Assembly: GCA_030533445.1 (NCBI GenBank)
Contig: CM060073.1
Location: forward strand, 36,721,428-36,785,427
Origin: Cyprinodon diabolis
Lineage: Eukaryota; Chordata; Actinopteri; Cyprinodontiformes; Cyprinodontidae
Direction: 5' to 3'
Length of the DNA: 64,000 nt
Notes under the pieces: generated by a model
Seen by the model: the letters and a program-made list of their open reading frames with translations, nothing else
What the model was told of the DNA's origin: nothing
Database searches by the model: none
Made by a program: the position numbers and the translations under genes
Shown: piece by piece, positions 48,820-60,199 of the stretch
How the letters are laid out: the number at the start of each line of letters is the position of its first letter
Position numbering within the stretch: the first letter of the stretch is position 1

Positions 48820-50173
48820 CAGAGCCGTACCCAGAAAATATTTATAAGGGTGGCCAGGCAATAACCAATGTACACTCAGGGGTGGCTGAAAGTGGATAGG
48901 CGCCAGAACCTCAGGGTCAATCTACACTGTTCCAACAGGAAAATTAATGAGCACAACATCCATATTTTCCAAATAAAGACAAACCATCTTTTCCTACAGC
49001 CTTTGCTAACAAATAGACAGATATATAGCGGATACAGGTTTAAGTTCTGGGGCAAGCATCTTTTCCATTGTCATTACTGACTTTTATCAACAATCATTCT
49101 GCAAAAAAATGATATAAGTACTAATATCTACATAAATTGATTATTTAATACATTTTAATTAAAATAGTTATTTATCTATGATTTCACTGAAGACTCCTAG
49201 ATGACTTGCAGAGACACACAATTTTCTCTTTACCCCATATAATACAAAATCTAGTTCTGAAAAGAGCATGGATTTTGTACTTATCTTTAATTTCCAAATA
49301 TTTATGTCCATAATTAACCACAGTGTTGTCAAGTAAATGTTAATAAATAAAAAAATTTAAATGGCTGGAATATTCCACTTGAGAGTATTACTGTTGCCAC
49401 CATCTGTATTAGAGGGAAAATGTGGTAGGGGTGGCCACAGGGGTGGCCAATGATTGGCTAAAGCCGGGCGTACACTGTGCAATTTTTTTCAGTTGTTGGA
49501 CACAGCTGCTGCTCACACTGTACGACTAACTGCAGGGTTTAGTCGTACAGTGTGAGTTCACAGCTCACGATTTATGTTCGGTCCGACATTCTCTTGCAAT
49601 CTACCTGCTCACACTGTGCGACTAAAAACCATGTCGGACTCAGCTCTGCAGTGATGGAGCTGCTCTGTAGCTCTCTATCCTGAAGCCAAGCAAATAGAAG
49701 GGGAATATAAAGCTCACTATAGTGAACCGCGCTTCCATGGCAATTTGAGCAATTTTGTGCTGAAAGTCCTAAAAAGAAAAGGTGACGAGGTATTTGGAAA
49801 ACAGACATGGCTGAGCAAGCGTGGCTCAGTTTTACAGAGAGAACTACATTTCACTCATTACATCCCTGCCATGCTGCTGTGTTTACATCTGAGACGAAGA
49901 AGAAAAAGAAGAATCCTTGTTTGCACATGCGGCCTGAGCAATTTGCCCAAGACGGTTAGGAGAAAGTCAAACATGTTTGATATTCTCCCGACCTCATGAT
50001 TCCTGATCCGGAAGTGGTCGTGGGAGGCTTATCGCCGCTCGTAACCCCCTGTACACTACACGACTCACGATCAGGCTGAAAGTCGGCCCGATCGAAAGAT
50101 TCTTGCACGTTTTAAAAATCGCACTGTGTACGCCGGGCTTAAGGGTGGCCATGGCCAGCCAGCTCCGCCCCTG
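48820..50173. mobile_element. hAT-type non-autonomous element with exact 8-base target duplication
   Basis: CAGTTATT occurs at 48812-48819 and again at 50174-50181. The element begins CAGAGCCGTACCC and ends ...AGCTCCGCCCCTG, imperfect inverted ends of the hAT CAGgGgcG type, with GGGTGGCC repeated just inside both. A diverged relative is at 57528. A Harbinger MITE is nested inside it, so the hAT insertion is older. Confidence 0.82.
49462..50139. mobile_element. PIF/Harbinger-type MITE nested in the hAT element
   Basis: A 678-base element with inverted ends AGCCGGGCGTACACTGTGC and its near complement, each next to TAA (49459-49461 and 50140-50142), matching the TWA target of PIF/Harbinger. Near its left end lies an internal palindrome: arms 49512-49529 and 49539-49556 are exact complements (CTCACACTGTACGACTAA). 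No credible transposase; short open frames inside are incidental. Confidence 0.82.
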
Positions 50174-50573
50174 CAGTTATTGTGGATTTTTCTCCCTGAT
50201 CATCACCTTGAAGAAATGAAAATTAATGTAGAGATGATTAGTGATAATAATTGCTGCAGAATATTCCTCCAGTAAAAAAAACCCAAAAAAACATCAGATC
50301 TGTTTTCAGCACTTTCATTTGTTATGAATTCTGCAGTTCTACTGAGTTTAAATAAACTGGATGAATAGTGTGGGTAGGTCCCTGCTTAACTTTTTGGGGA
50401 AAAGACTGGCAACTTTGTTATCAACACTTAGATTTTAATAGCAACTTTTTGAGATGTTAAAAACCATAAAAAAAAAACATTATTATCTAAATATTTTCGC
50501 ACAAAAACCACATGCAGATACTAAAATAAAGGAAATCCATAAGCATGCTGTATTTACAAATAAATGGTAGAAC

Positions 50574-50828
50574 CCTCTGAATCTTCTGGGATTAAAAAGT
50601 GTTTCAGTTGGAAATATCTCCGGTGAGCAGAGTATGTATCCATGTCTTCGCCTTGACTTTCCGTCCAGCTGACCTTTGCATCCCGGTAACTTTTACAAAC
50701 AGACTCTGCACTTTGGTCCGCTTGGATAGGGACAGAGTCACTTCTCCCGTTATAATATCTCCCTCAGAAAACGTTTCCTCCTCATTTAATGCTTCGCAGC
50801 TGATAGTAAAACTACTTAGTGGAGACAT
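50574..50828 (-). pseudogene. Arrestin C exon 1 with one-base deletion
   Basis: 255 bases against 256 in A and B. The shift falls between the Gly and Asp codons of the K-x-x-GDA segment. The start codon context and the donor GAGG|GTTCTA are intact. An assembly error is possible but the missing exons support pseudogene status. Confidence 0.85.
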
Positions 50829-51521
50829 CGCTTTACAAAAGAAAACATGAAGCCTTCAGCTGGAGATGCACAATTTACAGGAAGCCCAAAGGTATAAATA
50901 ATACCAGGTGCCAGAACGACCATAAAAACCCCATATTCTTTTTATTGGTCACTGACACACTATGAATTATGGTAGTTCAATTTTTAGGTATATATACTTT
51001 ACTCCATTACTTATTTTTCTTCCTACTTCTGACTTCTAATCATCACATTTTCAAACAAGTATCTGTATTTTCTATTCCTTACATTTTTAAAACAAACGTT
51101 ATTTATTGCTCTTGGCTTCGGTTTATGTTTAGAAATATTTATTTCAAGTCATGTGCGCCATTTAATGCAGATCATTGGTGCCATACACATCTGGTGAAAA
51201 CTAGTGTAATTGAATGAGTCATAGAATGTAAACACTCATTGGTTAGCTAAAGGAAATCATCAGAAGCAAGCAGGTGTTCTTCAAACTTTAAACGTGAATT
51301 GTCTATGCCATGCTACAATATCAGATTCAGAAAAAGATGTCGAAATGTCTGAAAGGTCGGTAACAGGCGAGAGCGTATCGGGAGATGGAGACCAACAAGA
51401 CCTCCCTCATCCTTGGCCCTATCTCAAAGAATTTTTTGAAATAGTGGAAATATTAAGCTTTAAAATTCATATAGTGGCATCTGGCTGTTTTTTTTAAAAG
51501 GTTACTCTATACTTTTGTACT
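50829..51521. other. Upstream flank of arrestin C; no further gene
   Basis: AT-rich DNA with no GC box or TATA arrangement like that of copies A and B. Nothing else recognised. Confidence 0.4.
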
Positions 51522-51525
51522 TTAA

Positions 51526-52420
51526 AGCTACAGTGTGTAATTTTCAGCGACATCTAACGTCCAGACTGCAGACCCCACCGCTTCTCCCCCCCAACAGTAC
51601 GGCGAGCGTTACGGGACAAAATGTCTTCCACGACGTCCGCATCACCTACCTTCTCAAGTGATGAGGTTTGTTTACATAGATAATTTTACAGATAGTATTT
51701 CATTAGTCTGTGTAGGGTATAGATTTCATGTAGACTTAAGATAATAAATATACCCGTTATTTTTTCTACATCGTTGTGACGTTTTGGTGAGCTGCTTTGC
51801 ATGGTGATATAAACAGACGAAGTAATTGTAGTCATTAGTTTAACAGCGAGATTGTGTTCGCTGGAAGAATATATATTCCCCGTTTACAGAGTCCAAGTCT
51901 TGTTTGTGGCACTGGGGTTACAAGGCGAGGAAGAGGGAGAGGAAGAGGGCAGAGAGGCCGGGGTGGGCGTGCAGCCAGGGCCAGGCGAGGGAGAGGTGCC
52001 AGCGGGGTGACTAGAGCAGAGGAGGAAAGGCTTGAAGATCTCCAAAGGAGCTGGAGAGAAGTAACCGAGGTATATATCCAGAAAATTATTTTACAGAAAA
52101 TTACTGAATCTTTACCTGTGAAACGTCAGGGACGTTGCTGAATAAGTATACTGGAGAGTAACAGCATCATCACGCAGCATGTTATTGTAATGGGCGATCT
52201 CGCAATCGCTAGTTTGTTGGCTCTGCGCTGCCGTAGCGCAAAGATGTCTTCCTCCATGGCTGCGAGACCCACTCCTATGTAATTATAAATAACGAATTCT
52301 AAGGCAACGCAAATATTAAGGTTAAGAGGCTGAGCTCGTAGATGATGATAAATAACATAGTTATGTATAATATATTACATTTCTGACTGTATATCCCTGT
52401 AATTATTACACACTGTAGCT
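51526..52420. mobile_element. TTAA-flanked DNA element (895 bases)
   Basis: The inverted ends AGCTACAGTGTGTAAT and, at the right, ATTACACACTGTAGCT complement one another and abut TTAA on both sides (51522-51525, 52421-52424). A Kolobok or piggyBac-type transposase would be expected to have moved it. Inside, 51854-52141 is a 95-codon open frame with an Arg/Gly-rich centre (RRGRGRGQRGRGG) and a short helical tail, of unknown role. Confidence 0.8.
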
Positions 52421-52424
52421 TTAA

Positions 52425-53300
52425 GTAGTTTTTGAAGCACATAGTTTTTCCACTTTTACTTATGTAAAGAGGTCAAGTTGATACTTCAACTTTTGCCAAT
52501 TGTAATAAAAACTAAGAACATAATGAATGAAGCTTTTTAATCCTTAGCCTATTACCAGATATTCATAGACAGTGAAGTTTCCATAGGTTTCGATTGCACT
52601 GGTTCCTGTATCTGGCCAGTAATCCAGTCATAGCTTATTAGTTCCCCATTTTTTAATTTACTTGAACTGCAGATAATAATTAATCAACAAAGTTGTGAAA
52701 TTCTTAGTTTAAAGTATATTTAAGAAGCAAGTATTTCAGTAGGGCACATTCTGCTTTAATTCAATTCTCTAAACATCACCAGAATGTAGAAAATAATGTA
52801 TATTGTGAGAAAAACGTTCCACATAAATACAGACCACTTATTGTTACTCAGTAACATTTACTGTTTAATAAAAAAATCCACATTTTGCCTTTTTGTTTCA
52901 GTTAAATCCTCTGAAAACCTCCAACCTTTAGCTACACCAGTCCTCGTCTAACTCTGACAGGATTTCCTGTCCAAACTATTTCAAAATCTCACCTCAAGGT
53001 TTGGTGAAAAGTTTGCAGCCCTGCTGATGTGTTCCTGTGCATATGGATACATGAGATTGATTTTAATGCCAAATTGAGTTACTGTTTTACACGGTTAATT
53101 TATTGCAATTTATTTCAGAATGTCCATTTATTTTAACTACATTTCCATTGTTGTTAAACCAACGCTTTGTTTCCAGTTACTGCTTTCAGTTCAGGGTGAT
53201 AGTAGGACACTCTAAAATTCTTCTCAACAAATATCGTCAAAATTTAATGAGGAATTATTAAAGTAAAGCATATCAAAGTCTTAAAATATGGTAATTATTA
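52425..53300. other. Intergenic, nothing recognised
   Basis: AT-rich, with no supported gene or repeat. Confidence 0.4.
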
Positions 53301-53322
53301 TTTAAGTTTTGGTGAATATTGC

Positions 53323-54120
53323 TCACAAGAAGTGAATGTGGATGAGATTACTGCGCGTGCGCATCCCCGCAGCATTGGCATCTTGCTCCACAGGGGGGAG
53401 GTCGGGGTTCTCCGGTAGGGCGTCAGGGCGACATGGCATTTAGAACGTCGGACAGCACTTCTGAAAAACGAGATTGGGAGATCCCAGCTCTCGCTGCAAC
53501 CGTACGCTGGAATGACCCAGATGCAAAAAAGTACAATGTTGCAAGGAGTTTTGTGATATCTGGTATTGCGTGGGTCCTCCTTGTGGCTGGCTCCAAATCC
53601 ATTCGGAGTTCCCCCAACAGCTCCAAAATGGCAATGCTGGATAAACGATATGTTTTGATGATCGTTTCCTCGTTCATTCCAAAAATATTCACACGGAGTG
53701 AAAAAATGCGTTCTCTGCGTCTCCTTGCTTCATTTCGATGTCTCCTTCTTGCGACAATAACCACTGCCATGTGTGCGCAATTACGCATAGAAACCATTTG
53801 CACCTTCTTTTGAAACGTGTTAAATATAGAGTCAGATACCGTTAGCAAAATTGCTTTCAGGTTTGATAAATCACTTTGCGAGTGCTAAATTAATTTATTT
53901 ACATGTTCTCATCGCACAAGACGCACTTTTGCATGTAAACGCCCCGTATTGCATATTCATTGCAGAAAAAGTACTAAATGGATAAGAGGCGCTATTTAGC
54001 ACGTTTTAAAGACCAAATCCTTTTAGCACGCTGTTGATAGATCAGTTTGTACATTTTTTAGCGTGCGCAGTGAAATAGCTCACGTTTTTCTACACACAAA
54101 CCTTTGATAGATCCGGCCCT
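53323..54120 (-). mobile_element. PIF/Harbinger element, internally deleted HARBI1-like transposase
   Basis: On the minus strand, 53848-53423 encodes the N-terminal region of a HARBI1-type nuclease: an Arg-rich stretch (RRRHRNEARRRRERIFSLRV), then GISQSRFSEVLSDVLNAM. The frame then stops. In the next frame, 53427-53323 reads PDALPENPDLPPVEQDANAA and a basic end, as at the family's C-terminus. The catalytic DDE core is missing, so a large internal deletion joined the two ends. The right edge, GATAGATCCGGCCCT (54120), is the element's terminal repeat; the left terminal repeat was not found. Confidence 0.75.
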
Positions 54121-54424
54121 ATGTCTATTGCAGACAGCCAAAAAAATGTATAATATACTTAAAAATATGAATATGAAATTATCACAGCAATATATTTAAC
54201 TAACATTTTAATTGATAATTTCAATTTCAATTCGACTTTGCAAAGTGATAATAAATAATGATTTAGTTATTCATTTTATGTATTTATTTGATTTTATTTA
54301 AACGGTTTATATACATTTTAGCCACAATCTTTTGTCAATTTTAGCCACAATCTTTACTTCACTGGACAGGACATTTTAACTTGACAGGGATCTGCACTGT
54401 CGTAGTGCTTCTTGTTACTAATTA

Positions 54425-54720
54425 TTGATGGATTGATTGACTTTATTGATCTCACAGTGGAGAAATGTACTCGTTACATCAGCTCAAATAGTTAAAAAAG
54501 AATAATGTGCCAAAGGAAGAAAAAGGTGCATGGGATTTATATACTATATACTGCAGAATGCATCCACATATGACAGCTTTATTTATTTATTTTTAAATGG
54601 TAGGATCCTTATACAGAGTTGTTGTGCAGGGTGTTTAGATGGGTGTTTATATAGATGGATATCTATATTCATATTGCACTGGGTGTCAGATATAGAGAAA
54701 CAGGTTATTGCACAGGGCAT
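54425..54720 (+). repeat. Fish interspersed repeat fragment
   Basis: Starts GATTGACTTTATTGATCTCA, then GTGGAGAAATGTACTCGTTA, a pattern familiar from teleost LINE/LTR-derived repeats. Class uncertain. Confidence 0.35.
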
Positions 54721-55004
54721 CAAATAATAATAGCATTGTTGTATTGTGACTGTCTATTGTGACTGTTGAAAATCCCATTGCAAAGTAACAGTTTAGGTGA
54801 TACATATCTAATTGGAATTATTCTATATAAAGGAATCTACTTTCCTTAATCTATTGGCTCAAATGAGCTTTTCATATTCTACTCATATACTAAAATTATT
54901 TTGAATTCAAAGATTTGACAAACAGAGATCATTTGTATAAATTTGGTATCATAAAACGCAGTCATTAAGTTCTTTCTTTTTTGTTATTTTTACCTCCGTT
55001 AAGG

Positions 55005-55200
55005 ACGCTATGTTTTTATTGTCATGGTTTGTCTGTTTCCAAAATAAAAAAGTTTATGGATGGATTCTGTTGAAATTTTCTGTGAAGTTGGGGATTTTGA
55101 CTTCCAATAACAGATAAAATGTTAATGAATATCTGGATCAACATCTGGATCTAGGATTTATTTTTTTATTTTTTTACAATTCTGTGAATCAGGCACGAAC
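55005..55200 (+). repeat. Interspersed repeat (CCTCCGTTAAGGACG type)
   Basis: The blocks ACCTCCGTTAAGGACGCTAT, TATGGATGGATTCTGTTGAA and ATCTGGATCAACATCTGGAT match by memory a short repeat found across many animal genomes. Diverged here. Confidence 0.45.
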
Positions 55201-56640
55201 CTAAGGTGGAAGTCACAATATGTCTGGAGAAATTAGCTTTTTGGTGGAGTTCTGCGCTCTCTGAGGGCTTTTCTAGTTTGGCAAAAAACCATAACATAAG
55301 CCTGGGTAAGATCATTTACCATTACTTCAGTTACTGTCACCAAAACACTTATCAGATGCTTAATATGTGTAACATGCCTTTTTTTCCCCCAAAAGTAGCA
55401 TTTTGGAATTTTACCAATTCTAATTTGATCTTATCTGTCTCTTTGGAAATCATGGGTTTCAGTCACATGTAGTCTTGTAGTGAAATTAAAAACAACATTC
55501 TCTATGTTCTTCAACTTATTGTCATTTGTGAGATATAAAATTGGATGTAATAAATTAAAACATTTGCTTTTCATTGAGGAATTTATTGTTGCTAGTCTTG
55601 CTACTTTTGAATTTTTCAGTTTTGGAAGTGGTTGGAGTTTTAAAATATTCTTTAAGCAATGAAAAAACAAGCACCATTATAAAATATTGCTGTTTTAATG
55701 GTTTTGTTAGTGAAAAAAAAAGCTTTAATCAGCATATCCCTCCTTAATCTATTTAGGGTGGGTGTTCCTAGATGTGTAGGTTTTAACTCTGCATTAGGAG
55801 AAAGAGAGCCTTGGCCAAGTCTAGTCTTATTAAGATTAATGAACAGTTTGACATTTTTAGTCCTCTTTCTGAATCAATAATTTTAATACTCATGAGGGCC
55901 AATGGAAATGTGAGGTTGTGGAACTCACACTGTGGCCACAGGGGGGATGCTAAATGTCCAAGTGGTAATCAATGCAAAGAAATTAGGTATTGATTTCTTA
56001 TAGTTGTGTAATAGGTTATCTATTGGTTTGCTCTTTAAGAAAATTCAAATATCTGTCGGATAGAAGTGTGCTGGTAATATTGCTTTGGGGGAATGTGTTT
56101 GTGTGCATAGTCTCGCTTTTGTGTTTGTTTGCGTGCGCAGGGTCACATTGTTATTAGCACAGAGGGCAAAGAGTAAATAAATAAACATGTAGAGTAGCAC
56201 ATTTGTAATGCACAGTTTATTGCAAATAAGGCCAAGAACTTCAGATTGGTTTTATTTAGTATTAATGCTGACTAGAGACCCTTTTTATTAAATCTTTTTG
56301 CAGTATTTAGTATCATAAAATAAATCATTTGTAAACCACACAGTTGAGATGTTGAGCCTGACGTATATTTATACAGCCATATGTCAAGATGTTTATTGTG
56401 GTTTATAAAACACCTGCCTTATAAATCTTTAATAAGATTAGAACACAGCTTGTCTCAGCTACTGTAGGCATTAAAAGATAAGACAGACTGATCCAAAATA
56501 TTTTTTGAAACACCTTGGGTTTTACTGGGTTGAACAATGTAGCACAGCTTTTCAGGGTAATAAAGACAATATATTACCTGTGGGCTATTAATTTTGAAAA
56601 TGTTAAAACAACAATAGAAAATGAATAATTTATGTAATGT
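55201..56640. other. Intergenic, nothing recognised
   Basis: AT-rich, with only short open frames that lack family features or splice context. Confidence 0.4.
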
Positions 56641-56649
56641 TAGTCGGGG

Positions 56650-56872
56650 GGAGGGTAGGCCTGGTGTAAAGAGCAGTGCGCTTGTGCTATGAGAAGGCTG
56701 CAACTACCCGGTTCGATCCCTACAGCCTCCACTCTGGGTCCCTAAGCAAGAGCCTTAACCCCACACTGCTCCCCAGGCGCCACACAATGGCAGCCCACTG
56801 CTCCTCAAGGGGATTGGATAAATGCAGAGGTAAATTCCTCCAGTGTGAGATTAATGAAGTTAAATTATTATT
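56650..56872 (+). mobile_element. tRNA-derived SINE
   Basis: The head GTAGGCCTGGTGTAAAGAGC, an exact RNA polymerase III B-box core (GGTTCGATCCC), then CTGGGTCCCTAAGCAAGAGC, CCCCAGGCGCCACACAATGG and a diverged tail. It is the same family as 21313, 31277 and 40085. Confidence 0.82.
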
Positions 56873-56879
56873 AGATAAC

Positions 56880-57525
56880 AGTCGATCTGTTTGGACATAA
56901 ATCATTTCTCCCTTCTCTATAATTTACAGTTTTTACACTAAGATACTCATCACTCGTACTTTCAACAATCTATCTCCAAAAAGTGAATTTAGCAAAACAC
57001 ATTTTGGTTTTTAGTCAACATTTTAAAAACAGATCTGTGGTCATCCTTTGGAAAGAAATGATCTGCTAGTTACGAGGTTTTCTTTGGTCTTTTTATTTAT
57101 TAACTTAACTTTTTTAATTTATGAACTTCTGTATCCTTCAATACATTGAATTTGTGAAACCATCATTCAAAATGTTAAATGTTCCTCCATCTTCTTAGAC
57201 AACGCCTCACCCCATCTCTCTAGGCATTTATTAGAAGACTATTGGCTAGGTCTTCTATTTCATTTTGATCTTGGAAATTTTGGCTTCTAGTAAACATCGG
57301 GTATGATATTCAACATTAGTTATGTTTGTTAAAGTACAGTCCTGCTTTAAAAAAAACAACAACAAAAAAACAAGTATTCAAAAGCTCCAGTTGGCATGAG
57401 ATACAGCAAATATTCAAATGCAAAGACATTTTTATCTGTAACAATAAAAACTCTAACTTGATGACATTGTGTAATCTCACTAGAAAATAGCGATTAACCT
57501 CTCTGATGTTAATATTGTCAACTGT
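56880..57525. other. Intergenic, nothing recognised
   Basis: AT-rich; no supported feature. Confidence 0.4.
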
Positions 57526-57527
57526 GG

Positions 57528-58015
57528 AGCCAGAAAATTCTCATAAGGGTGGCTAGGTAGGGACCACGGTACTGAGAGGCACCAGAACCAGTTCAGGTTG
57601 AATCTACACTGATCACATTGTAGCAAAAAATCAACATATAAAAATGAAGCTCAACATGTGTTTTCCAAATAAATTACTGAAGACGTACTAGATTGCTAAT
57701 AATCCTTGCTAATAAATCTTCACATTAATAAACATGATAATACAATAGTATAATTACACAGGAACTAGTTTTGAATAGAGCAATAATTCTGTATTTTTCA
57801 TCTTAGTCACTATATAAATGAGAACCATTAATGATTATACTATTTTTTTTCTGTTTTTGTTTAATATACCATCAGTTTAAATGTAAAATTAGGACTTTCC
57901 ACATGATAGTATCACTACTGCCATCCTTTGGTTTAGAGGGGAACTACTTGTTCCATAGCTGATGAATTATATCCAGATGGGGACAGTAAAAATTAGCTGA
58001 TTAGGTTGGCCAATA
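57528..58015. mobile_element. Diverged, deleted relative of the hAT element at 48820
   Basis: It opens GGAGCCAGAAAATTCTCATA, then AGGGTGGCTAGG, GGCACCAGAACC, TGAATCTACACTGATC and TTTTCCAAATAAA. These blocks are in the same order as in 48822-48985. The right part contains TTGGCCAATAATTAATGATC. No Harbinger insert is present. Confidence 0.6.
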
Positions 58016-60072
58016 ATTAATGATCACCTAGCTGCTGAATATTGTTAGCACAGCTGCGCATATTTCTTTTGCGTGGCAATTACTATCAGAGCATTTCATT
58101 CTTCTTACATTAGTTCACTAATTGAGGCGAACAACTTTCACAAAATAGGTTTAAAGCCTACAGCATTTCTGAAATGTCTGTAAACAAGTGGATGCAAACA
58201 TTTTAAAGACATTTTTGTTTTATTTTATTGAGCTACAGTCTTCTCTGTCAGAACTACTTTTCCTTTATTGTGCCATTTGTATAATCCAAAGAAGGAAAAA
58301 AAAAGCACAGAATACTCCAGATTTGGATGTAAAATTATCTGCATTAATTCCTCTGGGAGAATTTGAATTTCTTTTAGGAAAAAATAAAAGACTCACATGC
58401 AACTTGCTCTTGTTTTTAAATCACTTTTCAAAGTCGGTTTAATTAATTAAGTGTTCCTGCTTTTTAAAATGCTATAGTTTTGTTCTTGTTTCGTTTTATA
58501 GAATGGGTCTCTCTTGAAAATGACATCTTGGATCTCAATGAAACTGCCTGTATATATAAGTTCTGAATAAATAAATGGAAATTTACCTTGGTGTCTGGAT
58601 ATATACAGGGACTGGCAATAGTATAACAGTGTATACCGGTAGTCAAATCCAGAGTCTTAGATTATGTGGTCTTAAATTCCCTACATCACATTCTAAAGGT
58701 GTATTTGTTTATAACCAAAGGGAAATCAGATGTTGAACAAGCCACACTTTTTCTCCCCCTCATCTAAGGAGCATTTCAACTAGTCCTGTGCTCCTCCGTT
58801 GTTGACCACCTATTTAAACAGATTACCTTTTTGTTTTACATTCTGATCTGATTATCTGGTTTATCTTTGACCTAGTAAGCTGCTGTGGCCTCCACGTTTT
58901 TTTCCTGGAGTTTTTGACAAAGTCAATCACGCTGAATTTTTTTTAAATGCACTTGGAAAAATCAAAGAACATGATCCACACAGAGCTGGGCAAAGAAAGG
59001 TTTGTTGAAGCAGATTTATGACAGCATTTTCTACAGGAACTCCACAGTGATAAACTATTTTCAGGTGTTATTGCCTGATATTTGGTTATTTTCTTACACG
59101 TGTGGGCCGACAGGAGCCTCTCTGGGATCTTCATGCTGTAGGATATCAGTGCAGTATGGTCACTGTGGACACGTTGCCAAATCTTCTTTGGATCCGGAGC
59201 AAAGTACAGTAGCAGCCATTCAAAATGGCCCTTCCCAGTAAAATGCTAGGCAAATGGCAGCCCACTTCCCTGCAAATCCCAGAAAAATCCCCTCGTTCTC
59301 CTGGGTGTGCATATTTTTTTACTCTGACTCCACCCTTTCACTGAATTACAGGATCTGATCCGGAGATGGTGCTTTTCCTTCAATCTTCAATCCTTTTCTG
59401 AATTCTGTTGTTGACTCCACTGTCTACAACTTCTTCTGTAAATTAGTCATGCACTTAAAAAAAACAACTCTGGCCAGATGCAGGCTGATAAAACAATTAT
59501 GTCAAATAATAATTAGAGCTTTTCCTAGAAGTTCATACGTGTAACTCTTTTAGAACAACAAGAAGAACAAAATAATAATTTTAAAAGGGAATAAACAAGA
59601 GTGTATTTAGTAATCTATATGGCACTGGAAGTAAGGGTTACCCCAGCTAAATGTTCTCACTTAGTCTCACCACTCAGTGGACTAAAGCTATGCCGTTTTT
59701 TTCTGATTAATTTAAATAAATGTACCACAGCTGTTAAGAGTAAAGCTTGCTGCATGTTCTGCAAGAGCCCAAAAACTGTGTTCTTGTTATTGAGGTGTCA
59801 AGAACAAGAAAAATGTTTACTTTGCTTTGTGAGAAGCTGCCCAGTTCATTAAGTCCATAATCTTATTAATTTCTGTCACACTTCTTTCATACACATACTC
59901 TATAAGTTTTTTTAAATTAAAAGTTTATACCCTTTTGGAGTCTGATGCTCTCTCTCAAGGTTAGGTTTTGTAGTCAAAAATGGTGAGAAATGTCAATTTT
60001 GTCCTTTGTAATTAACTTGGAATTTTGAATATTCCCTTCATGCTCAGTCTCATTCTTTAAACAATGTAAAAC
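58016..60072. other. Intergenic, nothing recognised
   Basis: AT-rich DNA. The slightly GC-richer block at about 59090-59280 shows no family signature. Confidence 0.4.
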
Positions 60073-60190
60073 ATCCATCCATCCATCCATCCATCCATCC
60101 ATCCATCCATCCATCCATCCACTTGCTTATTCTGTCAGGGTCGCGGTGAGTGCGATGCAGTCTATGGGTGAGAGGCGGGGTACACCCTAG
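60073..60190 (+). repeat. (CCAT)n microsatellite with high-copy repeat fragment
   Basis: About 12 CATC units (60073-60121) lead into CAGGGTCGCGGTGAG and GGTGAGAGGCGGGGTACACC. That is the 5' part of the repeat seen at 31660-32005, broken off after about 70 bases. Confidence 0.85.
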
Positions 60191-60199
60191 ACAGTGTTG

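Larger units (their letters stand above)
46304..50828 (-). pseudogene. Arrestin domain-containing gene, copy C, remnant (exons 1 and 3 only)
   Basis: Exon 1 (50574-50828) opens MSPLSSFTISCEALNEEETF but has a one-base deletion after SLFVKVTG, relative to A and B, that throws it out of frame; beyond the shift, the YSAHRRYF and FLIPEDSEG segments and the splice donor survive. Exon 3 (46304-46451) is fully open with good splice sites. Exon 2 is missing: shared intron sequence runs to about 47720 and is replaced by a repeat. Exons 4-6 were never included, because unit C breaks off in intron 3 at about 44856, next to the upstream side of copy B. C is more diverged from A and B than they are from each other. 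Confidence 0.85.

Noticed and set aside
49572..49999. Open frames inside the Harbinger MITE
   Set aside because: They lie between the terminal repeats of a non-autonomous element and show no transposase features.
60073..60121. CRISPR-like short repeats
   Set aside because: A simple CCAT microsatellite without spacers, in a vertebrate genome.
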